A DNA stretch of 64,000 nt from NCBI GenBank assembly GCA_964036045.1, contig OZ038401.1, positions 35,239,834 to 35,303,833 of the forward strand, written 5' to 3'. Positions 1-10,350 of the stretch are shown in pieces. Position numbers and translations under genes: made by a program. The DNA is from Eutreptiella sp. 'Long Island Sound 2002'. Its lineage: Eukaryota > Euglenozoa > Euglenophyceae > Eutreptiales > Eutreptiaceae. A model generated the notes under the pieces. It saw nothing but the letters and a program-made list of their open reading frames with translations, had not been told where the DNA came from and did no database searches. Position 1 is the stretch's first letter; each line of letters starts with the position of its first letter.

Positions 1-1233
1 GGTCTATAGACATAGTCTATAGACCAAATTTGATAGGGTTAGGGTCTATAGACCCCATCTATAGACACCATGTGATAGGGCTGACGAGGCTTGAATGGCA
101 CAACATGGTAACTCCAAGATCCCACCCAGTCGCATGGCGAGCGCACCGTGTCACGATCCATGCAACACTTCTGTAAATTTGGTCTATAGACCCCTATGAG
201 GTCTATAGACATAGTCTATAGACCAAATTTGATAGGGTTAGGGTCTATAGACCCCATCTATAGACACCATGTGATAGGGCTGACGAGGCTTGAATGGCAC
301 AACATGGTAACTCCAAGATCCCACCCAGTCGCATGGCGAGCGCACCGTGTCACCATCCATGCAACACTTCTGTAAATTTGGTCTATAGACCCCTATGAGG
401 TCTATAGACATAGTCTATAGACCAAATTTGATAGGGTTAGGGTCTATAGACCCCATCTATAGACACCATGTGATAGGGCTGACGAGGCTTGAATGGCACA
501 ACATGGTAACTCCAAGATCCCACCCAGTCGCATGGCGAGCGCACCGTGTCACCATCCATGCAACACTTCTGTACATTTGGTCTATAGACCTCTATGAGGT
601 CTATAGACATAGTCTATAGACCAAATTTGATAGGGTTAGGGTCTATAGACCCCATCTATAGACACCATGTGATAGGGCTGACGAGGCTTGAATGGCACAA
701 CATGGTAACTCCAAGATCCCACCCAGTCGCATGGCGAGCGCACCGTGTCACCATCCATGCAACAATTCTGTAAATTTGGTCTATAGACCCCTATGAGGTC
801 TATAGACATAGTCTATAGACCAAATTTGATAGGGTTAGGGTCTATAGACCCCGTCTATAGACACCATGTGATAGGGCTGACGAGGCTTGAATGGCACAAC
901 ATGGTAACTCCAAGATCTCACCCAGTCGCATGGCGAGCGCACCGTGTCACCATCCATGCAACACTTCTGTAAATTTGGTCTATAGACCTCTATGAGGTCT
1001 ATAGACATAGTCTATAGACCAAATTTGATAGGGTTAGGGTCTATAGACCCCGTCTATAGACACCATGTGATAGGGCTGACGAGGCTTGAATGGCACAACA
1101 TGGTAACTCCAAGATCTCACCCAGTCGCATGGCGAGCGCACCGTGTCACCATCCATGCAACACTTCTGTAAATTTGGTCTATAGACCCCTATGAGGTCTA
1201 TAGACATAGTCTATAGACCAAATTTGATAGGGT
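1..1233. repeat. 199-bp satellite array, about 6.2 copies
   Basis: Near-identical units start at 1, 200, 399, 598, 797, 996 and 1195, a constant period of 199 bp. Each unit carries several copies of the palindromic core TCTATAGA. One pair forms a perfect hairpin with 11-bp arms (GGTCTATAGAC) around the trinucleotide ATA. Each unit also holds a short AGGGTTAGGG telomere-like string. Units differ by a few substitutions only, which suggests recent amplification or gene conversion. The short ORF through it is not conserved as protein. The array continues to the left of the window. Confidence 0.95.
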
Positions 1234-1243
1234 GGAAAGAATG

Positions 1244-2700
1244 TTATGGTTATGGGCGGTCTATAGACAACAAAAAAGTACCAGCTTTGACGCCACGAAA
1301 CGGCATGGTGCTTGCACTATCAAAGGCGGCCCCAAATTTCTTTGGGCCCGAGGAAACGTGAACTTCAAAAGCGAGGTAGAAGCCCTTTTTTCCTTTACCT
1401 GGTGGATAGAGCGCGGCCTGAGACGTTAGCACCGATAGTGAGTCCATATGAACGAGTATGAAGGGGCCATACAACGGAATAATGAACACGCAGCATCAGG
1501 TGCTTTCAACATTCGCGGGAACAAAGCCCAGCATATTTGAGGCTTTGCAAGCAAGGAGATACGAGGGTGCCGACCCCCCTTGGGATAAGGAGATATTTGT
1601 GTGGCGTTTGGCAACTACCACCCCCGAATTCACGTTCATGTCCCCTAAGATGAGGCGCCCGGGAGTTTCAAGCTCCCCTCTTGTAGTATGGAAGGGTCAA
1701 AGTGCCCTCTTGAAAAGGATCATCAATGTGAAGAACGGCCCTCGTGGCAAAGGGCCCTGGGTTCCTGACAGTAGCGCCGACCTGGGCAATTTTGGCATCC
1801 TGAGGCCACTTGGGGACCCCATGGCTCCGAGACACCAGCGAATCAGGGGACGCCAGATTGCATAGAACGTCCAAGGGGTTCATAGGTGAAGGCTGTATTT
1901 TTTTGCCTCGCCCCTACCCCGGTGGCCCCCCACAAGGGGTCATGTATGGACATTTTCAGCCAAAGTAATTCTGGGCTGAAAACACCTCTTTCGAGGCATT
2001 TGGGGCAAGGCTCGGCCCTTTCAAATACTTCCATGCACTCGCAGTATATTAATGTCTTCGATTTGATGTCTCGTCCAGCTGCGAACCTTCGCATGGGATA
2101 TCTACCTACTGCCCTCCTTATCCAAAACGCTGGCCCAATCGTCATGCTGGGCACAGTTTGCAATCCCTTGGTTAGTAGACAGTGATGAAGCTCATCAAAC
2201 AACGCACCACACTGCCTCCGTGATGACTGTACAAACTGAGTATGTACTCGATTGGTCGGAGCCTTGGGTGGCCTGGGATTCTAGAGCCATCGAGCATCCC
2301 AGGGCGGAAAGCGGATTATCCACCGTGGGCCTGCTACGTAGACAGAGTCCACGCTCACGGGTGATTATGTGGCACTAAGCTGTAGAGATGGACACGCGTG
2401 GAGTTTTTGCCCTGGCGATTGCACCAAAAGCCACCACACATTGTCATTCAAAATGCCATGCACCCAGACCGACGTCATAGCACAACTATGGTAGCGGTCG
2501 TCAAAAGTGAAGGAAAGATCTGCTCGTGGAGTCTAGAGCCCCAGAGCATCCCGCAGTGCAATGTGGATTATGCACAGTGGACCTGCTACCTGGACATCCT
2601 CCAACCTCACGGGCAACTCTCTGGCACTAAGATGCAAAGATGGTCATTGCCTGATGGTGTGCCTTGGCCATTGGACCAAACGTGGTAAGGTCCACAGTAT
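1244..2700. repeat. Composite repeat block X, copy 1
   Basis: This block is almost identical to 10349-11805 (offset 9105) and its right part matches 5873-7170 (offset about 4468). It starts with a TCTATAGA motif shared with the adjacent 199-bp satellite. On the minus strand, three stretches stay open in all copies. The one from 2202 to 1843 encodes a cysteine pair pattern (YCECMEVF... then CPKC) that could be a zinc-binding fragment. These stretches are in different frames with no clear splice solution, so I treat them as a decayed gene inside the repeat. The right part (2270-2660) contains two diverged halves of a local duplication of about 260 bp. Confidence 0.85.
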
Positions 2701-4664
2701 GATGGTATGGGTATGCATTGTCATGGAGCCTGACAGCATGAGTGTGACCTCCTAGGTGTCCTCTAGAGGTCCATAAACCTCAAGCTGAAGAGATGGCCCA
2801 CAAACCGTTTTTTTGTACAAATTTCACCGTTCCACTACGTAACTTTTAAGCTTTTTCAGGATGGCTGTTTTTCAGTGATAGTCGGCAACCCAAGGCACCC
2901 CCCCAGGGCAACGTGGGTGCATTGTCATGGAGCCTGACAGCATGAGTGTGACCTCCTAGGTGTCCTCTAGAGGTTCATAAACCTCAAGCTGAAGAGATGG
3001 TCCACAAACCGTTTTTTTTGTACAAATGTCACCGTTCCACTACGTAACTTTTAGGCTTTTTCAGGATGGCTGTTTTCAGTAATAGTCGGCAACCCAAGGC
3101 ACCCCCCCAGGGCAACGTGGATGCATTATCATGGAGCCTGACAGCATGAGTGTGACCTCCTAGGTGTCCTCTAGAGGTTCATAAACCTCAAGCTGAAGAG
3201 ATGGCCCACAAACCGTTTTTTTGTACAAATTTCACCGTTCCACTACGTAACTTTTAGGCTTTTTCAGGATGGCTGTTTTCAGTGATAGTCGGCAACCCAA
3301 GGCACCCCCCCAGGGCAACGTGGATGCATTGTCACGGAGCCTGACAGCATGAGTGTGACCTCCTAGGTGTCCTCTAGAGGTTCATAAACCTCAAGCTGAA
3401 GAGATGGCCCACAAACCGTTTTTTTTGTACAAATTTCACCGTTCCACTACGTAACTTTTAGGCTTTTTCAGGATGGCTGTTTTCAGTGATAGTCGGCAAC
3501 CCAAGGCACCCCCCCAGGGCAATGTGGATGCATTGTCATGGAGCCTGACAGCATGAGTGTGACCTCCTAGGTGTCCTCTAGAGGTTCATAAACCTCAAGC
3601 TGAAGAGATGGCCCACAAACCGTTTTTTTGTACAAATTTCACCGTTCCACTACGTAACTTTTAGGCTTTTTCAACATGGTTGTTTTCAGTGGTAGTCGGC
3701 AACCCAAGGCACCCCCCCAGGGCACCGTGGATAAATTATCATGGAGCCTCACCGCATGAGTGTGACCTCCTAGGTGTCCTCTAGAGGTTCATAAACCTCA
3801 AGCTGAAGAGATGGCCCACAAACCGTTTTTTTTGTACAAATTTCACCGTTCCACTACGTAACTTTTAGGCTTTTTCAGGATGGCTGTTTTTCAGTGATAG
3901 TCGGCAACCCAAGGCACCCCCCCAGGGCAACGTGGATGCATTATCATGGAGCCTGACAGCATGAGTGTGACCTCCTAGGTGTCCTCTAGAGGTTCATAAA
4001 CCTCAAGCTGAAGAGATGGCCCACAAACCGTTTTTTTTGTACAAATTTCACCGTTCCACTACGTAACTTTTAGGCTTTTTCAGGATGGCTGTTTTCAGTG
4101 ATAGTTGGCAACCCAAGGCACCCCCCCAGGGCAACGTGGATGCATTGTCACGGAGCCTGACCGCATGAGTGTGACCTCCTAGGTGTCCTCTAGAGGTTCA
4201 TAAACCTCAAGCTGAAGAGATGGCCCACAAACCGTTTTTTTTGTACAAATTTCACCGTTCCACTACGTAACTTTTAGGCTTTTTCAGGATGGCTGTTTTC
4301 AGTGATAGTCGGCAACCCAAGGCACCCCCCCAGGGCAACGTGGATGCATTATCATGGAGCCTGACAGCATGAGTGTGACCTCCTAGGTGTCCTCTAGAGG
4401 TTCATAAACCTCAAGCTGAAGAGATGGCCCACAAACCGTTTTTTTGCACAAATTTCACCGTTCCACTACGTAACTTTTAGGCTTTTTCAACATGGTTGTT
4501 TTCAGTGATAGTCGGCAACCCAAGGCACCCCCCCAGGGCAACGTGGATAAATTATCATGGAGCCTCACCGCATGAGTGTGACCTCCTAGGTGTCCTCTAG
4601 AGGTTCATAAACCTCAAGCTGAAGAGATGGCCCACAAACCGTTTTTTTTGTACAAATTTCATGA
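2701..4664. repeat. 203-bp satellite, array 1 (about 10 units)
   Basis: Units recur every 203-204 bp, with starts near 2714, 2918, 3122 and 3325. Each contains the palindrome CCTCTAGAGG, a run of 7-8 T and a run of about 7 C. The array begins directly at the right end of block X copy 1. The order of sequence variants in the first units matches the start of array 3 at 11.8 kb, so block X and the first units were duplicated together. No coding capacity is conserved. Confidence 0.95.
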
Positions 4665-5065
4665 CATGCGAATGTCTTGGATCTAAAAATCTTGGAGTCC
4701 CTGAAATTTGGGCCCAGCTGGCTGACCTCCACCCATTGCAATTACCTGTTCAGCGTTGTGGGCCAATTGTTGTAAAATTGATTGATAATAGCGCCTTCTG
4801 AGATGGACAACATCCGTTTTGGACAATGCGGGGGGTCACACATACAATGCCTGGGCAGCTGGATTCAATGCTGGATTCAATTCAGTGGCTGTGACCGCCA
4901 GGATTGATAGGGAAGATCCGGAGGATCTGGTGTCTCATCCATGTTTCAATGGATGACATGATCGTTTTTTTCACAGGGTCATTTTCCAGTATCCTGTTTC
5001 CTTTTTCTACCGAATTTTTTTTCTTTTCGTTTCATCACACAACCCTCTTGATATCCACACCTCAG
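4665..5065. other. Unique spacer, no gene recognised
   Basis: The 203-bp satellite stops abruptly inside a unit at about 4664 and non-repetitive sequence starts. I see no convincing ORF. The end of the stretch, before 5066, is T-rich and ends in CTCAG, a plausible 3' splice site for the next feature. Confidence 0.5.
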
Positions 5066-5370
5066 GCTCAGAGTACGCTGGTGAATACAGTGTCTGGTAT
5101 GAAGGCGCAGTGCGGTACAATACCCAACTGATCATTGGGTGCGACAATGGTGCCGCACAACCCGGCATCTTTGCCGACAAGCTGCATTTTACCGGCGTCA
5201 GCTCAAAGTGCAATGCTTGGGCCACCATGTACATTCTGAACACGTATGGGACCGACAAGTACGAATGTTTATACAAAGAAGGCAGCACACTCAAGGGCAA
5301 TGGCTACATTGGCCCGGGGGTGTACTGGGGTACCGTCGAGTACCGTCTAACACAAGCATCGGGGTGCGCC
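5066..5370 (+). CDS. Probable internal exon of an unknown protein
   Basis: This is an open stretch after a pyrimidine-rich tract ending in CTCAG. It encodes about 100 residues of ordinary composition, with motifs such as SEYAGEYSVWYEGAV and GPGVYWGTVEYRL. It is rich in Tyr, Gly and Asn and has several Cys. A GTATTC donor follows at about 5371, while the open frame itself runs to 5472. No start codon fits the frame upstream, so I read it as an internal exon or a captured gene piece between two satellite arrays. I do not recognise the family. The 3' border is uncertain. Confidence 0.4.
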
Positions 5371-5393
5371 GGTATTCCCTTCCCTCCGCCCTC

Positions 5394-6110
5394 TCACTTC
5401 GGTCGCCCGTCACCTGCAGCACATCCAGTGACATGCTTCGACCTACTGATTTTTTCTTTTGTCATTGGGTGATCCACACTACCTAGCCCCCCTTTCGTGC
5501 CTCTCTCCTTCAGCTCACGTAGCTCGCTCTGTGCAAATTGGTAGATTTCACGGAGTATCTGCGTGTCCGCTGGCCCACCAAGTGGATTTCTCATGCATTT
5601 TTCTTCTAAGCGTTTCCAACAAGTGTCACAGTCCTTCCACATCGCATGCAGGTTCTCACAATCAACGAGTGGCTTTTCCTTGCGGTATATTTGCAGGTTG
5701 AATAATGCCTCAACCAGAGTTCGATCAATGCGGAAGGATGCGCCTTCTGATACATGTTCATCCATATTGATTTGTCGCAGCGGGTACAGTTTCCGAAGTT
5801 CTGAGAAGGAAGTCATCGATTTCCAATTCTTTATGCGCTGTCCCAGGTCTGTCAACGTTGCTGCAATTATTGGATAGAGCGCGGCCTGAGACGTTAGCAC
5901 CGATAGTGAGTCCATATGAACGAGTATGAAGGGGCCATACAACTGGATAATGAACACGCAGCATGAGGTGCTTTCAACATTCGCGGGAGCAAAGCCCAGC
6001 ATATTTGAGGCTTTGCAAGCAAGGAGATACGAGGGTGACGACCCCCCTTGGGATAAGGAGATATTTGTGTGGCGTTTGGCAACTACCACCCCCGAATTTG
6101 TCACGTTCAT
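5394..6110 (-). CDS. Uncertain ORF of 238 aa, half of it inside block X copy 2
   Basis: The C-terminal 160 residues (about 5394-5872) lie in sequence unique to this window. They look protein-like: mixed charged helices, a CDTCWKRLEEKC segment with three Cys, and Glu/Lys-rich stretches. The N-terminal part lies inside block X copy 2. In copies 1 and 3 the same N-terminal frame runs instead into a CAG|GTAAAG donor-like site. The gene may therefore once have been spliced, with block X holding its 5' exons. No family is recognised. It may be a decayed gene. Confidence 0.35.
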   Translation of the reverse strand: MNVTNSGVVVAKRHTNISLSQGGSSPSYLLACKASNMLGFAPANVESTSCCVFIIQLYGPFILVHMDSLSVLTSQAALYPIIAATLTDLGQRIKNWKSMTSFSELRKLYPLRQINMDEHVSEGASFRIDRTLVEALFNLQIYRKEKPLVDCENLHAMWKDCDTCWKRLEEKCMRNPLGGPADTQILREIYQFAQSELRELKERGTKGGLGSVDHPMTKEKISRSKHVTGCAAGDGRPK

Positions 6111-7185
6111 GTCCCCTAAGATGAGGCGCCCGGGAGTCTCAGGGTCCCCTCTTGTAGTATGGAAGGGTCAAAGTGCCCTCTTGAAAAGGATCATCAATGT
6201 GAAGAACGGCCCTCGTGGCAAAGGGCCCTGGGTTCCTGACAGTAGCGCCGACTTGGGCAATTTTGGCATCCTGAGGCCACTTGGGGACCCCATGGCTCCA
6301 AGACACCAGCGAATCAGGGGACGCCAGATTGCATAGAACGTCCAAGGGGTTCATAGGTCAAGGCTGTATTTTTTTGCCTCGCCCCTACCCCGGTGGCCCC
6401 CCACAAGGGGTCATGTATGGACATTTTCAGCCAAAGTAATTCTGGGCTGAAAACACCTCTTTCGAGGCATTTGGGGCAAGGCTCGGCCCTTTCAAACACT
6501 TCCATGCACTCGCAGTATATTAATGTCTTCGATTTGATGTCTCGTCCAGCTGCGACCCTTCGCATGCGATATCTACCTACTGCCCTCCTTATCCAAAACG
6601 CTGGCCCAATCGTCATGCTGGGCACAGTTTGCAATCCCTTGGTTAGTAGACAGTGATGAAGCTCATCAAACAACGCACCACACTGCCTCTGTGATGACTG
6701 TACAAACTGCGTATGTACTGGATTGGTCGGAGCCTTGGGTGGCCTGGGATTCTAGAGCCATCGAGCATCCCAGGGCGGAAAGCGGATTATCCACCGTGGG
6801 CCTGCTACGTAGACAGAGTCCACGCTCACGGGTGATTCTGTGGCACTAAGCTGTAGAGATGGACACGCGTGGAGTTTTTGCCCTGGCGATTGCACCAAAA
6901 ACCACCACACATTGTCATTCAAAATGCCATGCACCCCAACCGACCTCATAGCACACCTATGGTAGCGGTCGTCAAAAGTGAAGGAAAAATCTGCTCGTGG
7001 AGTCTAGAGCCCCAGAGCATCCCGCAGTGCAATGTGGATTATGCACAGTGGACCTGCTACCTGGACATCCTCCAACCTCACGGGCAACTCTCTGGCACTA
7101 AGATGCAAAGATGGTCATTGCCTGATGGTGTGCCTTGGCCGTTGGACCAAACGTGGTGAGGTCCACACGATGATGGTATGGGCAT
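5872..7185. repeat. Composite repeat block X, copy 2 (left-truncated)
   Basis: Homology to copy 1 begins at the GGATAGAGCG motif (5872, equal to 1404 in copy 1); the left 160 bp of the other copies are missing. There are more substitutions than between copies 1 and 3, and one in-frame 3-bp insertion near 6098. This suggests an older or differently derived copy. It is followed directly by satellite array 2. Confidence 0.85.
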
Positions 7186-8912
7186 GCATTGTCATGGAGC
7201 CTGATAGCATGAGTCTGATCTCCTAGGTGTCCTCTAGAGGTTCATAAACCTCAAGCTGAAGAGATGGCCCACAAACCTTTTTTTGTACAAATTTCACCGT
7301 TCCACTACGCAACTTTTAGGCTTTTTCAGGATGGCTGTTTTCAGTGATAGTCGGCAACCCAAGGCACCCCCGCAGGGCAACGTGGATGCATTATCATGGA
7401 GCCTGACAGCATGAGTGTGACCTCCTAGGTATCCTCTAGAGGTTCATAAACCTCAAGCTGAAGAGATGGCCCACAAACCGTTTTTTTGTACAAATTTCAC
7501 CGTTCCACTACGTGACTTTTAGGCTTTTTCAGGATGGCTGTTTTCAGTGATAGTCGGCAACCCAAGGCACCCCCCCAGGGCACCGTGGATGCATTATCAT
7601 GGAGCCTGACAGCATGAGTGTGACCTCCTAGGTGTCCTCTAGAGGTTCATAAACCTCAAGCTGAAGAGATGGCCCACAAACCGTTTTTTTGTACAAATTT
7701 CACCGTTCCACTACGTAAATTTTAGGCTTTTTCAGGATGGCTGTTTTCAGTGATAGTCGGCAACCCAAGGCACCCCCCCAGGGCACCGTGGATGCATTGT
7801 CATGGAGCCTGACAGCATGAGTGTGACCTCCTAGGTGTCCTCTAGAGGTTCATAAACCTCAAGCTGAAGAGATGGCCCACAGACCGTTTTTTTGTACAAA
7901 TTTCACCGTTCCACTACGCAACTTTTAGGCTTTTTCAGGATGGCTGTTTTCAGTGATAGTCGGCAACCCAAGGCACCCCCGCAGGGCAACGTGGATGCAT
8001 TATCATGGAGCCTGACAGCATGAGTGTGACCTCCTAGGTGTCCTCTAGAGGTTCATAAACCTCAAGCTGAAGAGATGGCCCACAGACCGTTTTTTGGTAC
8101 AAATTTCACCGTTCCACTACGTTACTTTTAGGCTTTTTCGGGATGGCTGTTTTCAGTGATAGTCGGCAACCCAAGGCACCCCCCCAGGGCACCGTGGATG
8201 CATTGTCATGGGGCCTGACAGCACTGACTGTATGCAGAGAACCAAGGTCCCCTGGAAACCAACGAAAGTCCCGTCGCCTCGCAACCACTCGATGTGCGAC
8301 ACACTGGACCGCAAAGCCCCGCAAGCACGGAATCGTTCGAAAGTCCGACGGATTTGGTGACACGCAGGACCACAGGCCCTTCCACCGACCGCAACACCTG
8401 TGAACCCCTGCCCCAGCCCCTCCCATATGCTCACAACACACTTGCCTCCTATTGTCCACACACACCACTGTGTCGTGTGAAGGCCATGGTGTGAAGAAGT
8501 TATGATTCTTATTCAAACCTGCATTCTCCCCACTAGGGGTGCTTTGGTTGTTTATCCACAATTTCAAGTGGCTCAGGCTCATTCAGAACCTTTCCCAGGG
8601 CAACGCGGATGCATTGTCATGGAGCCTTACAGCATGACTGTGACCTCCTAGGTGTCCTCTAGAGGTTCCCGAACCTCAAGCTGAAGAGATGGCCCACAAA
8701 CCGTTTTTTTGTACAAATTTCACCGTTCCACTACGTAAATTTTAGGCTTTTTCAGGATGGCTGTTTTCAGTGATAGTCGGCAACCCAAGGCACCCCCCCA
8801 GGGCAACGTGGATGCATTATCATGGAGCCTGACAGCATGAGTGTGACCTCCTAGGTGTCCTCTAGAGGTTCCTGAACCTCAAGCTGAAGAGATGGCCCAC
8901 AAAACGTTTATG
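7186..8912. repeat. 203-bp satellite, array 2, interrupted
   Basis: About five units run from block X copy 2 to about 8221. Foreign sequence follows (8222-8588), then about 1.6 further units up to 8912. The units match those of arrays 1 and 3. The last unit ends in a truncated AAACGTTTA instead of the usual T run. Confidence 0.9.
8222..8588. other. Non-satellite insert inside array 2
   Basis: About 365 bp replace the normal continuation of a 203-bp unit. The satellite resumes at the CCCAGGGCAACG motif near 8594. The insert lacks obvious terminal repeats. A long minus-strand ORF crosses it but runs on into the satellite, so it is probably chance. Confidence 0.5.
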
Positions 8913-8932
8913 GGTGCATGGGTGACTATTAC

Positions 8933-8982
8933 CGACTCCGTAGGATCTGCCTGTTCCTAACGAGGCAGATCCTACCGAGTCG
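8933..8982. repeat. 20-bp stem hairpin
   Basis: Arms 8933-8952 and 8963-8982 are reverse complements over 20 bp with one mismatch, separated by a 10-nt loop. The stem core is GTAGGATCTGCCT. It sits at the right edge of satellite array 2, just before unique DNA. It could be a foldback element end or a structured RNA. I see no tRNA features. Confidence 0.7.
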
Positions 8983-8989
8983 CCCATGG

Positions 8990-9550
8990 ACTAAAAATGA
9001 GCTATTTGTACCAAATGGACATGGAAAACACAGTACCCCCCCCCCCCCTATTTCGGGGTCGCTGAATCCAAAACTGCACTCATTTTGCCAATCCGAGACA
9101 GTGGCGTCGAGTTATGGGGGGGTCCTAATGAGCGGTGGGGGGTCCTAAAAAACCGCGCGATGCACAGTGTGCGAGTCAATATGGATGCAACAAAGCGCTA
9201 TGCCACGCACACTGGTAGGAGGGGTACACTTTCTGAGTGTCTATTTTTTTTCGGTATGAATTCGCTTTGAGGGGCCAACCTGTGTGCTGACGCATCTCTT
9301 TCTGGAGGCCAATGGGCCATATCCCTTCACATGTCTTCAGTTCAAAATCCCCCCTCTTGCAAACATTTGTTGCCTTGGAACTGCACCGTAATGGTGCATT
9401 CCGCATCAAATACATGTCCCTCCCACTGTGTATGTGCCCCCCCTCCCCCCTCAGCTAGGGGTAGGGGTTGTTCGTGTCCCTCCCATTTCGTAAAGCCCCC
9501 CCCCCCCCCCCCCCAGCTAGGGGTAGGGTTGGTCCGTGTCCAAGTTTCGC
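8990..9550. other. Unique spacer with poly-C tracts
   Basis: No gene is recognised. It contains C runs at about 9040 and 9498. The phrase CAGCTAGGGGTAGGG occurs twice near 9453 and 9521, so part of it is a small direct duplication. Confidence 0.5.
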
Positions 9551-10065
9551 GCGAGGGGATAATTTTAAATTATCCCCTCGCTTTAGGGTAAAGATAGGGT
9601 TGCGGTTGGAAATTCTCCCTTGATGCGAAAGGAGATTATGAAAACGTTGTATGATGTGAGGGGATAATTTTAAATTATCCCCTCACGCGAGGGGATGGTT
9701 TTAAATTATCCCCTCGCGCGAGGGGACACTTTTAAATTATCCCCTCGCTTTGGGGTAAAGATAGGGTTACGGTTGGAAATTCTCCCTTGATGCGAAAGGA
9801 GATTATGAAAATGTTGTATGATGTGAGGGGATAATTTTAGATTATCCCCTCGCTTTACGGTAAAGATAGGGTTAGGGTTAGAATTTCTCCCTTGATGCGA
9901 AAGGAGATTATGAAAACGTTGTATGATGTGAGGGGATAGTTTTGAATTATCCCCTCACGCGAGGGGATACTTTTAAATTATCCCCTCGCGTGAGGGGATA
10001 ATTTTAAATTATCCCCTCGCTTTAGGGTAAAGATAGGGTTAGGGTTAGAAATTCTCCCTCGATGC
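9551..10065. repeat. Cluster of perfect AT-centred palindromes
   Basis: About eight copies of an inverted repeat with arms GAGGGGATAATTT and AAATTATCCCCTC occur in tandem. They alternate with a spacer that contains GGTAAAGATAGGGTTAGGG (telomere-like) and a TCTCCCTTGATGCGAAAGGAGA-type imperfect hairpin. The first palindrome (9551-9581) is perfect over 31 bp. Such units can extrude cruciforms. The cluster stops where a fragment of the 203-bp satellite begins. Confidence 0.9.
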
Positions 10066-10076
10066 GAAAGGAGATT

Positions 10077-10256
10077 ATGCATTGTCATGGAGCCTGACAG
10101 CATGAGTGTGACCTCCTAGGTGTCCTCTAGGGGTTCCTGAACCTCAAGCTGAAGAGATGGCCCACAAAACGTTTTTTTGTACAAATTTCACCGTTCCACT
10201 ACGTAACTTTTAGGCTTTTTCAGGATGGCTGTTTTCAGTGATAGTCGGCAACCCAA
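10077..10256. repeat. Truncated single 203-bp satellite unit
   Basis: This is one unit of the 203-bp satellite, cut at its GGCAACCCAAGG motif. In every other unit that motif is followed by CACCCCC; here it is followed by TTAGGG repeats. The cut is exact, so it marks a junction. Confidence 0.9.
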
Positions 10257-10350
10257 GGTTAGGGTTAGGGTTAGGGTTAGGGTTAGGGTTAGGGTTAGGG
10301 TTAGGGTTAGGGTTAGGGTTAGGGTTAGGGTTAGGGTTAGGGTTAGGGTT
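10257..10350 (+). repeat. Interstitial telomeric (TTAGGG)n, about 16 copies
   Basis: Near-perfect TTAGGG repeats read G-rich on the plus strand. The last ones decay into TTATGG before block X copy 3 starts. TTAGGG identifies the probable telomere type of the organism, and its location between satellite blocks makes it interstitial. Confidence 0.95.

Noticed and set aside
1458-1865. Plus-strand ORF of 135 aa repeated in all block X copies
   Set aside because: Its conservation follows from repeat identity. The minus strand of the same DNA looks more protein-like, and neither has a clear complete gene.
8106-8582. 158-aa minus-strand ORF across the insert in satellite array 2
   Set aside because: Its C-terminal part is satellite sequence and the rest lacks motifs; probably chance.
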